64,000 bases of DNA from Candidatus Tayloriibacteriota bacterium (GTDB lineage Bacteria; Patescibacteria; Paceibacteria; UBA9973; UBA6065): NCBI GenBank assembly GCA_016215405.1, contig JACRJQ010000005.1, positions 80,752-144,751 of the forward strand, written 5' to 3'. The number at the start of each line of letters is the position of its first letter. Within the stretch, counting starts at the first letter, position 1. The notes beneath the pieces were generated by a model that made no database searches, was not told where the DNA came from, and worked only from the letters and a program-made list of their open reading frames with translations. This document shows positions 32,587-40,632 of this stretch, in pieces. A program made the position numbers and the translations under genes.

Positions 32587-34488
32587 TCAGAGGCTCTCGG
32601 CGAACTCGAGGGCGGAGTCTCTCTCCGCGAGCGCCCGCTCTGCGGCTTTGGAGAGCGGCTCGGTGAGCTCGCGCGCATAGGATCCATCGGTAAACGCTTG
32701 TGACGAGGCCGCCGCGGCGCGCGCTTTTCGCACATGGAGGCGAATCTTCCGGCATATCTCGTCTATGGATTCTTCCCAAAATACCTTTTCCAGGAGCTTT
32801 GAGGCGCTATCGGCCGCTATCGGATTTTCTCTCCCTTTTAAGACCGATCTGAGGGCGTCCGCGCTCGCCGAATTGATCCTTCCCGAGGCGAGGTCGCTCT
32901 GCCAGTCGTGTGCGTCGTCGTTAAGCTGGCGCGCGGCGATGTAGCTTTTGAAAAAAGCTTCGACCTCCCTGAACTTCCTGCTTCTCGGGGCATGGCCGAG
33001 CGTCATCATGACGACGAGAGGGCCGAGCGCGTGGCCGAACGATTTGTCCGAGAGGATGCTTTCGTCGTAGGGTGGTATGCGGATAGGCGCTATATGCCCT
33101 TTCGCCGATCGAGGAAGGAATGAGGACGCCGCTTCTCTCGCGTTTGCTTCGTCTATGGCCCTAAACGTCCTCCGCACATACGCCTTTCCCTCCTCGTTCG
33201 GAGAGAGCGACTCGATGATCGACAAAGACTCGCGTATGAGCACGTTAGAGAGGGGTAGGAGGCGCTCTCCTTTGGATTCGTCGATGATGTCGTCTTGGAT
33301 CGAGTATCCGATCCAACCGAGCATGTTCGCGTGCCCGAGCTTCGCGAGCGTCCTGTCCTCGATCCTCTCTCCGTCCTTAAGGGCGCGAGAGAAGCGGAAA
33401 GGCAAGAGAGAGATGAGCTTCTCCATATCGCCTTTCGCGACCCTCGCTCGGCATTCTCTCGCTTGGCTTTCGAAGGGCTCTCCGAGGCCCTTGAAGAACC
33501 GGTCGCCTTCCGCTCTCGCCATGTCGAGCGCGGCTTTTTCCCGGCTGTCGTCCTCTCGCGTCGCCGTCTCTTTCTCTTCGGATAGGAGAGACAGGGCCTC
33601 GATGCAAAAAGCGGTCGTGATAGCTTCCGATCCCGCGTAGCTTCGTCGTCCGCCCTTTACCTCTTCGATATAGAGAGGGAAGGCTTTCCAAGGCGAAGAG
33701 AGGATATCTTTGGCCGCCTCATCTACTGCGCCATTTCGCCGGCCGAGTCTCGTAAGCGAGCTTATGCATATGGCTTCCTCCAGGGGGTTCACGGCTTTTC
33801 GGAGCGCCTCCGAGGCGGTATCCGCAAGCTTCTCTCTCTGCGCGCTCTCGCCTCGAAGCTCATAGAAGCGCGATATGAAATATATAAACGGATAGACGGT
33901 CTCATAGTAGAGAGAGTCGAATTTCGACCTCGCGACCGCAGAGTCGATATAAGAGGAGAGGGAGTCGAGGAACACGCCGTTAAGGCCCAGGGCGAAAGCG
34001 ATGTTCGCGTTTACCGCTGTGTCGACGTCGTCCCAGCCCTTTTTCGCTTTGGCTAGCCACGTCCTGTAGGGCCCTCCTTCGTTCGATTCCGCCGAGATCA
34101 GGGCACGGACGAAGCCTGCGAGAGGCCCGCCGCCGAGCTTTTCGCCGTAAAGCGCGAGCGACGCGATAGCGCAAGACGTGTCGTCGAGGTCGTCAGGGTA
34201 AGGGCGCGAGGCGGCTAACCTCGAGCCTCGTATCGTGTAATTCCACGTCCATTGGGGGCTTCTCTGCGACAGGATAAAGGAAGCAGCTTTCGCCTTTATC
34301 GCCGCGACGCCTCTTATGCCTTTGGGGACGCGAGAGAGGCAAGAGAGTATGAGCGCGGCGGGGAAGACGGCCTGTCTCGACTCCGGTTGAGAGAATAAGG
34401 CGTCTTTCGAGCAGAGGCTCTCCCAGCTCCCGTTTCGCGCCTGGAGGGCGCGGAGGCGGGGTATTCCGTTTCGAATAGCCTCGTCCAT
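32587..34488 (-). CDS. terpene cyclase / isoprenyl synthase fusion
   Basis: 633 residues. The N-terminal half is an alpha-barrel of the prenyltransferase/squalene-cyclase type: a QW-like motif LQARNGSWES at about 15-24 and a class II catalytic DxDD at 100-103 in PYPDDLDDTSCAIASLALYG. That context is close to the DxDDTAM box of ent-copalyl-diphosphate-type cyclases. A second acidic box is GWDDVDTAVNANIAF near 151. The C-terminal half is all-helical with DDIIDE at 399-404 and DDAHDWQSD at 524-532, like the two Asp-rich metal motifs of class I isoprenoid synthases. This would be the gamma/beta-alpha order of bifunctional diterpene synthases. The ATG overlaps the stop of the kinase gene (TGATG), so translation is coupled. 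Substrate and product are unknown. A weaker reading is a degenerate barrel plus polyprenyl synthase. Confidence 0.75.
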   Translation of the reverse strand: MDEAIRNGIPRLRALQARNGSWESLCSKDALFSQPESRQAVFPAALILSCLSRVPKGIRGVAAIKAKAASFILSQRSPQWTWNYTIRGSRLAASRPYPDDLDDTSCAIASLALYGEKLGGGPLAGFVRALISAESNEGGPYRTWLAKAKKGWDDVDTAVNANIAFALGLNGVFLDSLSSYIDSAVARSKFDSLYYETVYPFIYFISRFYELRGESAQREKLADTASEALRKAVNPLEEAICISSLTRLGRRNGAVDEAAKDILSSPWKAFPLYIEEVKGGRRSYAGSEAITTAFCIEALSLLSEEKETATREDDSREKAALDMARAEGDRFFKGLGEPFESQARECRARVAKGDMEKLISLLPFRFSRALKDGERIEDRTLAKLGHANMLGWIGYSIQDDIIDESKGERLLPLSNVLIRESLSIIESLSPNEEGKAYVRRTFRAIDEANAREAASSFLPRSAKGHIAPIRIPPYDESILSDKSFGHALGPLVVMMTLGHAPRSRKFREVEAFFKSYIAARQLNDDAHDWQSDLASGRINSASADALRSVLKGRENPIAADSASKLLEKVFWEESIDEICRKIRLHVRKARAAAASSQAFTDGSYARELTEPLSKAAERALAERDSALEFAESL

Positions 34489-35975
34489 CAAACTTTTACG
34501 CTTAGAGGCCTCGCTCTTCTGCGCCTGTCAGCAGCTTTCTTGTCGAGAGGAATGGTGACGATGAATCTAGACCCTTCCTGAGGCGCGCTTATCACTTCTA
34601 TCTTTCCGCCGAAATCCTTTTCGACGATATCCTTGGTCGTTGAGAGGCCGAGGCCGATCCCCGAATGCTCCGTTTTCGTGGTGAAGAAGGGGTCGAATAT
34701 CCTGCAGCTCACCTCAGACTCGATGCCGCAGCCCTTGTCGGAGACCTCGAAGCGTATGCCGTCCGCAGACTCGAGGATGGATACGTCAACCGTTCTTTCG
34801 CCTTCCTTCGGCGAGCATATATATGAATCGATCGCATTCGATATGAGATTGACCGCGACTTGGAAGAACCGCACCGAGCTGCCATGGACGAGGATCGCCT
34901 CCTTTGAATCTATGCGCACCGTTACGCCGGATTTCCTCGATTTGTGCAAAAGAAGGTCGGCCGCGTCCCGCGCCTCGTTCTCGAGAGAGAATATACCTAC
35001 CTTGCTCTCGGAATTGAGCTGCTTGCGCACCGTCTGGACGAACGATTCGATCCTCTTCGAGGCCCTCACCGCCCTGTCTAAGGTCTCCTTGTATTCCGCG
35101 CCTTTATCGCCTGACTCGGCCGAGAGCTTTTCGACGGTGAGAGAGACGGTCGTGAGCGGATTGAGGAGGTCGTGGAAGATCCCTGACGAGAGCTTGCCGA
35201 ATTCGACGAACCTATAGAGCTGGGAGACTTTCTCGAGCTGAGCCGCTTTGAGCTCGCGGGTCCTCTCTTCGACCTTCTCTTCGAGGGTGTCTCGCTCGGC
35301 CTTGAGGGCTCTTTCGGATTCGCGCGCTCGGCGCAGAGACCTTTCGAGATCCTTGTTGGAAAGCCAGGATACGGCCACTATCGCGAAGAATATGATGGAG
35401 TCTTCGATAGCGTCTTTGGCCACCATAGGCTCCGACCTCCAAGATACGTCCGCTTGGATGATCCCCGCGGCTTGCAGATGCCCGAGGGTGATGAGGGTCG
35501 CCGCGATGAGGCCTGTTATGGCGAAACTCTGCTTCGTCCCCAAGAGTATGCTCGACATCACGATTATGGCAGCGTAGGAGAGGAGAGGAAGGGGGACTTC
35601 GATGCCCCACGCGTATATGCCGTAGGTCGTGCCCATGAAATAGAGGCCTATGAAGAGGTAAGACGCGAGCCTCGTATGGCCGCGGCGAGAGAGGGCGAGG
35701 AGCGCCGCGAAGAGGATGATGAAAAAAGAGAATATCGTAGGGCGGAAGCCGTAGGTATCGAGGTCTGCGATCTGGGAGTATATGATCGAGGCCTCGAGCA
35801 GGATGACGGCTCCGAGCACGGTCGTGGCTATGACGTTGAATATGTGCTCGCGCCGATAGCTGTCTTCGTCGGATGACCGTGGGCGGATGCAGAGCGCGTA
35901 GATATAGCGAACACCCTGTCCGGCCGCCTGTCTCGCGCGTCTGTACGCTTTTAGGCTGGTCTCCAGGGTGTTCAT
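34488..35975 (-). CDS. sensor histidine kinase, multi-TM
   Basis: 495 residues. Six or so membrane segments (about 46-205) form the input domain; no large periplasmic sensor. A coiled coil follows (about 207-250, with RARESERALKAERDTLEEKV). The HisKA region carries His268 in SSGIFHDLLNPLTTVSL. The HATPase domain has N box NLISNAIDS, G1 DKGCGIES, F box FDPFFTTK and G2 GIGLGLSTTK. A membrane-embedded sensor suits a hydrophobic or membrane-state signal (inference). Operon: response regulator, small ORF, this gene, terpenoid enzyme. An ATG 14 codons upstream is possible but would overlap the small ORF. Confidence 0.92.
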   Translation of the reverse strand: MNTLETSLKAYRRARQAAGQGVRYIYALCIRPRSSDEDSYRREHIFNVIATTVLGAVILLEASIIYSQIADLDTYGFRPTIFSFFIILFAALLALSRRGHTRLASYLFIGLYFMGTTYGIYAWGIEVPLPLLSYAAIIVMSSILLGTKQSFAITGLIAATLITLGHLQAAGIIQADVSWRSEPMVAKDAIEDSIIFFAIVAVSWLSNKDLERSLRRARESERALKAERDTLEEKVEERTRELKAAQLEKVSQLYRFVEFGKLSSGIFHDLLNPLTTVSLTVEKLSAESGDKGAEYKETLDRAVRASKRIESFVQTVRKQLNSESKVGIFSLENEARDAADLLLHKSRKSGVTVRIDSKEAILVHGSSVRFFQVAVNLISNAIDSYICSPKEGERTVDVSILESADGIRFEVSDKGCGIESEVSCRIFDPFFTTKTEHSGIGLGLSTTKDIVEKDFGGKIEVISAPQEGSRFIVTIPLDKKAADRRRRARPLSVKV

Positions 35976-35994
35976 GGCGCCTTTAATTATATAG

Positions 35995-36162
35995 CTAATT
36001 CCAAGGCGCGAATTCACCGCTAACGTCCACGAGCTCGTTTCTCGCGTTCTTTCGAGCCCTTTTGTCCGAGAGGATCCTTTTTATGATAGCGCTCATGCGT
36101 TTCGATTGGCTTGTAAACCGAGAGAGGTGTCCATCGACCGGGAGCCCTTCATATGGTCTCAT
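35995..36162 (-). CDS. 55-residue small protein inside the two-component operon
   Basis: Starts MRPYEGLPVDGHLSRF, with a basic centre (KRILSDKRARKNARNE). It fills the gap between the response regulator stop (36191) and the kinase start (35975), with spacings of 28 and 19 bases, which is the main reason to believe in it. No signal peptide, no family. It could be a connector between the two proteins, or an untranslated leader. Confidence 0.4.
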   Translation of the reverse strand: MRPYEGLPVDGHLSRFTSQSKRMSAIIKRILSDKRARKNARNELVDVSGEFAPWN

Positions 36163-36168
36163 GTCGAG

Positions 36169-36196
36169 ATAAAGAAAAAATAAAGAAAAGTTAAAG
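36169..36196. promoter_or_regulatory. direct A-rich repeats, possible OmpR-type box
   Basis: TAAAGAAA occurs twice about ten bases apart, followed by TTAAAG. A similar run lies in inverse orientation ahead of the regulator gene near 36965-36990. OmpR-family regulators bind such helical-phase direct repeats. Weak evidence. Confidence 0.25.
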
Positions 36197-36883
36197 ATTG
36201 TAGGTCGGATGGCCGTTCGGGTCTATCTTGTATCCTCGTCCAGGCACCGTGTGGATGAGCTTGTTCCTCGCCTTCTTGTCGATCTTCTTTCGCAGGTTGA
36301 GTATGTGGGCTTCGACCGTGTTCGAGAAGGGATCGATCTCCTCGTCCCAGACATGCTCGAGCAGGGCGCCGCGCGAGATGACCGTGCCTGAATTGCGCAG
36401 GAGGTATTCGAGGAGCGCGAATTCCTTTCGCGTCAGATATATCTCTTTGCCCGCCCGGCGGACCCTTTGTTTGGAGGCGTCAAGGACAAGGTCGGCCACC
36501 GAGAGCGTCGGCAGGACAAGGGAGGGCGGACGCCTCATGATCGCCCTTATGCGCGAGCGCAGCTCCTCGTAGGAGAAGGGTTTTACGAGGTAGTCGTCCG
36601 CTCCGGCGTTGAGCAGGTCGACCTTATCGTCAGTTTCGCATTGGACGGACAGGATGATTATGGGGGTCGATTTCCCGGCGGCGCGGATATCGCGGCAGAC
36701 CGTGTAGCCTGTCTTTTTTGGGAGTATGTAATCGAGGAGGATGAGGTCGTAATCGCACGTCCTTCCCATATAAGAGCCTTCCTCTCCGTCGCCCGCGGTA
36801 TCGACCCCAAAGCAATCGGCCTCGAGGTTCGCCTTTAGGAAACTTCGTATCTCTCTGTCGTCGTCTATGACCAGGATGCGCAT
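36191..36883 (-). CDS. OmpR-family response regulator
   Basis: 230 residues. Receiver: acidic pocket IDDDRE, phospho-acceptor Asp51 in LILLDYILPKKTGYTV, Lys in YLVKPFSYEEL. DNA-binding winged helix (about 130-225): YLTRKEFALLEYLLRNSGTVISR, NTVEAHILNLRKKID and IHTVPGRGYKID. First gene of the operon to 32587, so it probably controls this operon and perhaps the terpenoid enzyme's expression. Confidence 0.95.
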   Translation of the reverse strand: MRILVIDDDREIRSFLKANLEADCFGVDTAGDGEEGSYMGRTCDYDLILLDYILPKKTGYTVCRDIRAAGKSTPIIILSVQCETDDKVDLLNAGADDYLVKPFSYEELRSRIRAIMRRPPSLVLPTLSVADLVLDASKQRVRRAGKEIYLTRKEFALLEYLLRNSGTVISRGALLEHVWDEEIDPFSNTVEAHILNLRKKIDKKARNKLIHTVPGRGYKIDPNGHPTYNL

Positions 36884-37019
36884 GTTCGTGGAGGTGCTCT
36901 TTCTAGTCTCCTTATGGTACTACATTACGCAATAGAATTTTTGAATGTGAGTTATGCACATTTTTATTATTTCTTTATCTTTTATTTATCACCTTTGTGC
37001 GCAATGGATGCGTAAAGGT

Positions 37020-37025
37020 TATAAT
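37020..37025 (+). promoter_or_regulatory. -10 box of the DUF1761 gene
   Basis: TATAAT, 23 bases before the ATG at 37049, in an A/T-rich divergent region shared with the response regulator. Confidence 0.5.
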
Positions 37026-37048
37026 GTTCCGATATAAACCATACATAT

Positions 37049-37477
37049 ATGTTTTTCGAGAATATAAGCTACATAACGGTCGCGATAGCCGCGATCGTGT
37101 CGGTCGGCTTCGGCTTTATCTGGTACTCTCCCTGGCTTTTCGGCAAGCGCTACATGAAAGAGATGGGGATCTCCGCTTCCGAGGTAGCGGAAGCGAAGGC
37201 TAAGGGAGGCAAGGAGATGTCGAGGATGTACGCGATGTCGTTCGCCCTCTCTCTCGCGACCGCGTTCGTCGTATCGTCCCTCCTCGGGTCCCTTATCGTG
37301 GTGAGCCTCTGGGGCCTCGTCCTTGTCGGCTTTATGATGTGGCTCGGCTTCTCTTTGCCGGTCGCCGCGAACGGAGCCATATATGGCAAGGACTCTCTGG
37401 TCCTTTTTGCCATAAACAGCGGGTACCAGCTCCTCTCGCTCGTGCTCGTCTCGGTCGTCGTGGGCATATTCGGCTAG
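37049..37477 (+). CDS. DUF1761 membrane protein
   Basis: 142 residues, four membrane spans. Starts ISYITVAIAAIVSVGFGFIW followed by YSPWLFGKRYMKEMG, which is the DUF1761 signature. Function unknown. The next gene begins one base after the stop. Confidence 0.85.
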   Translation: MFFENISYITVAIAAIVSVGFGFIWYSPWLFGKRYMKEMGISASEVAEAKAKGGKEMSRMYAMSFALSLATAFVVSSLLGSLIVVSLWGLVLVGFMMWLGFSLPVAANGAIYGKDSLVLFAINSGYQLLSLVLVSVVVGIFG

Positions 37478-37478
37478 C

Positions 37479-37883
37479 ATGCATACTCTCAAACTGTTCG
37501 CGTCGGCGATGGCGATCGGGATGGCGCTCGATTACGTCTGGTTCTCTCTTTTAGCGTCAGGCCTCTACAAAAGGGAGATATCGCAGCTTTTGCGCATGAG
37601 CGACGGCGCGATCGCGCCGAACCTCTGGGCGGCCCTTCTCGTCTACGTCCTCATAGCGGCTCTCGTCGTGCTCTTCGTCGTGCCAAAGGCGTCGTCTTTG
37701 GGCGCGGCGGCCCTTTGGGGCGCTCTCGCGGGCCTCATCCTCTACGGCGTCTACGACCTCACGAATATGTCGTTCCTCAAAGATTGGACATGGGCGGCGG
37801 CGCTTCCGGACATCGCGTGGGGCACTTTCATGGTCGGCGTCCTTTCCGCCGCCCTTTGGCAGCTCGACAAAGCCCTCTCGTAG
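37479..37883 (+). CDS. DUF2177 membrane protein
   Basis: 134 residues, four membrane spans. ALDYVWFSLLASGLYKREI, LYGVYDLTNMSFLKDWTW and DIAWGTFMVGV match the DUF2177 pattern (D.lWL......Y; YDlTNlat...w; D..WG). Function unknown; probably coupled to the DUF1761 gene. Confidence 0.87.
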   Translation: MHTLKLFASAMAIGMALDYVWFSLLASGLYKREISQLLRMSDGAIAPNLWAALLVYVLIAALVVLFVVPKASSLGAAALWGALAGLILYGVYDLTNMSFLKDWTWAAALPDIAWGTFMVGVLSAALWQLDKALS

Positions 37884-37923
37884 GGTTTTCTTTGAGACCG
37901 CTTTCATATAGAATGGCCTCGCC

Positions 37924-38853
37924 ATGAAGCACGAGATACTTCTGTACTATAAATACGCATCGGTGAGGAATCCCGAGAAGCTCGCCTCCGAGCATCGGGA
38001 GTTTTGCGCGCGACACGGCCTTAAGGGGCGCATAATAATCGCCAAAGAGGGGATAAACGGCACCCTTGAGGGGCTTTCGAAGGATACGAAGGCTTACCGC
38101 GATTTCCTCAGTTCGAAGCCCGGCTTTAAGTCGATCCACTGGAAGATAAGCGAAGGTAACGGATTCGCGTTCCCGAGGCTCTCGGTAAAGGTCCGCGAGG
38201 AGATCGTGTCTTTGTCGCTTAAGAGGTCGAAAGAGACCGACGTTGATCCGAGGAAAGTGACCGGCAAGCATCTCGCTCCTGAAGAGCTCAGGTCGTGGTT
38301 CGAGAAGGGCGAGAAGTTCACCATAATAGACATGCGCAATGACTACGAGCACAAGGTGGGCGCGTTCGAGGGCTCCGTGCTGCCGCCGCTTAGGAATTTC
38401 CGCGATTTGCCGAAGGCGCTTCCGAAGCTCAAAAAGCATGCCAAGGATAAGGTGCTCACTGTGTGCACGGGAGGCGTGCGCTGCGAGAAGGCGTCGGGGT
38501 ATCTTATAAAGAAGGGCTTCAAAGACGTATACCAGCTCGACGGCGGGATCGTCTCGTATATGGAGAGATATCCCGGCGAGCATTTCAAAGGCTCGCTCTA
38601 TGTGTTCGACGGGCGCGTGACGATGGCTTTCGACGAGAAGGGCGGGATCAAAAGGGAAGTGATAGGCAGATGTGAGAAGTGCGGCGCGAAGACGGAGGAG
38701 TATGCCGACTGCACGAATCAAGACTGCAGGAACCAGATGCTCTGCTGCAGGGCGTGCGTGAATGCCGACAGGGCATATTGCTCCGAGAAGTGCAGGAAGA
38801 TACTGCAGAGGAATCCGAACGCCAGGTCGAGATCCGTGGCGAAGGGGATATAG
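37924..38853 (+). CDS. trhO: tRNA uridine-34 hydroxylase TrhO (rhodanese-like)
   Basis: 309 residues. The N-terminal acylphosphatase-like part (LLYYKYASV, GRIIIAKEGINGTLEG) precedes a rhodanese domain: IIDMRNDYEHKVGAFEGSV, with active-site Cys in VLTVCTGGVRCEKASGYL and VYQLDGGIVSYMERY. The C-terminal Cys-rich stretch (CEKCGAKTEEYADC, CRNQMLCCRACV, YCSEKC) is probably zinc-binding. TrhO makes ho5U34 in tRNAs using O2, so activity would need oxygen. Formerly YceA. Confidence 0.94.
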   Translation: MKHEILLYYKYASVRNPEKLASEHREFCARHGLKGRIIIAKEGINGTLEGLSKDTKAYRDFLSSKPGFKSIHWKISEGNGFAFPRLSVKVREEIVSLSLKRSKETDVDPRKVTGKHLAPEELRSWFEKGEKFTIIDMRNDYEHKVGAFEGSVLPPLRNFRDLPKALPKLKKHAKDKVLTVCTGGVRCEKASGYLIKKGFKDVYQLDGGIVSYMERYPGEHFKGSLYVFDGRVTMAFDEKGGIKREVIGRCEKCGAKTEEYADCTNQDCRNQMLCCRACVNADRAYCSEKCRKILQRNPNARSRSVAKGI

Positions 38854-38946
38854 CAGCCTTCCGCGTTCGACGGAGGAGAGGGCTAAAATACTGGGCGGTA
38901 TAGAAACGATGCTATTTTTCGGAGGCGTGCGACGTAGTATCTGTTA

Positions 38947-38952
38947 TATACT
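38947..38952 (+). promoter_or_regulatory. -10 box of the AI-2E transporter gene
   Basis: TATACT, eight bases before the ATG at 38961. Confidence 0.5.
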
Positions 38953-38960
38953 TATTGCAT

Positions 38961-40004
38961 ATGGATAATAAAAAGCTTCAACTTTATTTCTTTATCGGAC
39001 TCCTTTTCGCGGTATTCGTTCTCGCTCTCGCGCTCTTTAAACCCTTTATCGCGCCCATCGCCCTCGCCTTCATGGCTGCGATAGTGGTAAAGCCCCTCGA
39101 CCAGAAGATGCTCCTCGCGGTCCGCGGCAGAAGGACTCTCGCGGCGATACTTACCGTCGTCATCGTCCTCGTCATTATCCTCGTGCCGCTCTCGATCCTC
39201 GTCCGCGAGATAACGGTCGAATCTTTGAATTTCTACGCCGATGTCAGAGATTCGGGCATAGGAAGCTTCAGCGCGGTGTCCGGGTATTTCGTGGAGCCTT
39301 TGCAGCGCGTCTTTCCTGAATTCAATCCGGACGTAGAAGGGTATGTACGCAAGATCGCGGTCGGCCTCGTCGACAACGCCCAGGGGATATTCTCGTCGAC
39401 CGCGTCGCTCGCGCTCGGCGTCTTCGTCGCTACGGTCGCCCTGTATTACCTGCTTAGAGACGGCCACTCGTTCAGAAAGAGCATCATACGGCTCTCGCCC
39501 CTCGCCGACGCCTACGACACGCAGATAATGGATAAGGTCGAGAGGGCAGTGAACTCCGTCGTCAGAGGATCCCTCTTTACCTCCCTCATCAAAGGCGTGC
39601 TCGCAGCCTTGGGCTTTGCGATATTCGGCGTCCCTCACGCGATACTTTGGGGAGCCCTTACGGCGATCGTATCGCTTCTGCCGGGCATCGGCGCGGGCCT
39701 CACGATAATACCGGCGGCTCTCTATCTCGTGGCCACCGACGCCGTGGGCCAGTCCATAGGCCTACTCGTGTGGGGCTTCGTCGTCGTGGGCCTCGTCGAT
39801 AACGTCATCATGCCTATCGTGGTGGGCAAGGGAGCCACCATGCACCCGCTCTTCGTGCTCCTCTCGGTCATCGGAGGGCTTTCGTTCTTCGGCCCTATCG
39901 GTCTTTTCCTCGGGCCCTTGGTCATAGCCCTGCTCTCGGCCCTCCTTGAGATCTACAAGCTCATCATTCTCGACGATAAGGACAAGAAGACGATAAGCAT
40001 TTAG
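38961..40004 (+). CDS. AI-2E family transporter (PerM/TqsA-like)
   Basis: 347 residues with about eight membrane spans in the family pattern: paired helices at the N-terminus (FIGLLFAVFVLALALFKPF, IAPIALAFMAAIVVKPLDQK), a long amphipathic middle, and the C-terminal block with GVPHAILWGALTAIVSLLPG and DNVIMPIVVGKG. Despite the name, members export diverse small solutes or act as Na+/H+ antiporters. The ATG at 38961 is chosen because of the -10 box. Confidence 0.92.
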   Translation: MDNKKLQLYFFIGLLFAVFVLALALFKPFIAPIALAFMAAIVVKPLDQKMLLAVRGRRTLAAILTVVIVLVIILVPLSILVREITVESLNFYADVRDSGIGSFSAVSGYFVEPLQRVFPEFNPDVEGYVRKIAVGLVDNAQGIFSSTASLALGVFVATVALYYLLRDGHSFRKSIIRLSPLADAYDTQIMDKVERAVNSVVRGSLFTSLIKGVLAALGFAIFGVPHAILWGALTAIVSLLPGIGAGLTIIPAALYLVATDAVGQSIGLLVWGFVVVGLVDNVIMPIVVGKGATMHPLFVLLSVIGGLSFFGPIGLFLGPLVIALLSALLEIYKLIILDDKDKKTISI

Positions 40005-40048
40005 GGCTGTGGTACAATTATCCGTAATTAAGAGTTAACGGTCTTAAC

Positions 40049-40429
40049 ATGAAATCTAACACCGATATAGCGCTTCTCCTGGTCCGGGTCGGCCTCGCCC
40101 TCGTGTTCATAGCTCACGGCTGGGACAAGCTCTCCAACATGGAGGGCACCGTCGGATTCTTCTCGTCGATAGGCCTCTCGGCGGTCTGGGCCTACGTCAT
40201 CGCCTATGTAGAGCTCATCGGAGGCATCTCGATGCTCGCGGGAGTCTTTACAGGCTGGGCAGGAGTCGTCCTCGCGGCCACTATGGTGGGCGCCATCGGC
40301 ATCGTGAAGATATCGAAGGGATTCATCGGCGGATATGAATTCGACCTCATGCTCTTCCTCTCGGCGATAGCGATATCTCTCGCTGGTCCGGGCATCTACA
40401 CCGCGAAGAGGCTTTGGAAGAAGGCATAA
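40049..40429 (+). CDS. DoxX family membrane protein
   Basis: 126 residues, four membrane spans. LLLVRVGLALVFIAHGWDKL and VAYVELIGGISMLAGVFTGW are typical of DoxX/SURF4-like proteins. Linked in some bacteria to oxidative-stress complexes; role here unknown. Confidence 0.9.
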   Translation: MKSNTDIALLLVRVGLALVFIAHGWDKLSNMEGTVGFFSSIGLSAVWAYVIAYVELIGGISMLAGVFTGWAGVVLAATMVGAIGIVKISKGFIGGYEFDLMLFLSAIAISLAGPGIYTAKRLWKKA

Positions 40430-40447
40430 GCGGCTAATCGATGAGCA

Positions 40448-40573
40448 ATGACACACGCGCACGCTCATAGGAGAAGGCATTGGTACGAGGACAGGCCGGT
40501 GAAGATCGCCCTCGTCTCCGGTTTCTTTAGCACTCTCATGACCATGATCAACATCATGTTCGGAGGGAAGTAA
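40448..40573 (+). CDS. 41-residue small protein
   Basis: Starts MTHAHAHRRRHWYEDRPVKI and ends in a hydrophobic stretch (ALVSGFFSTLMTMINIMFGG). Basic-then-hydrophobic pattern of a small membrane peptide. It lies 18 bases after the DoxX stop and directly before the operon terminator, so it would be the last gene of that transcript. Confidence 0.5.
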   Translation: MTHAHAHRRRHWYEDRPVKIALVSGFFSTLMTMINIMFGGK

Positions 40574-40580
40574 GTCGATG

Positions 40581-40624
40581 TATAGCAAAAGCCGCAGGCC
40601 CAAGGGCCTGCGGCTTTTGCTATA
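40581..40624. terminator. 21-base perfect terminator overlapping the uvrD promoter
   Basis: 40581-40601 pairs fully with 40604-40624. The right arm contains the first bases of the -10 box (TATACT, 40621-40626) of the next gene, six bases before its ATG. Confidence 0.85.
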
Positions 40625-40626
40625 CT
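40621..40626 (+). promoter_or_regulatory. -10 box of the UvrD-like gene (leaderless)
   Basis: TATACT ends six bases before the ATG at 40633 and is partly inside the terminator stem. Confidence 0.55.
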
Positions 40627-40632
40627 TCTCGC

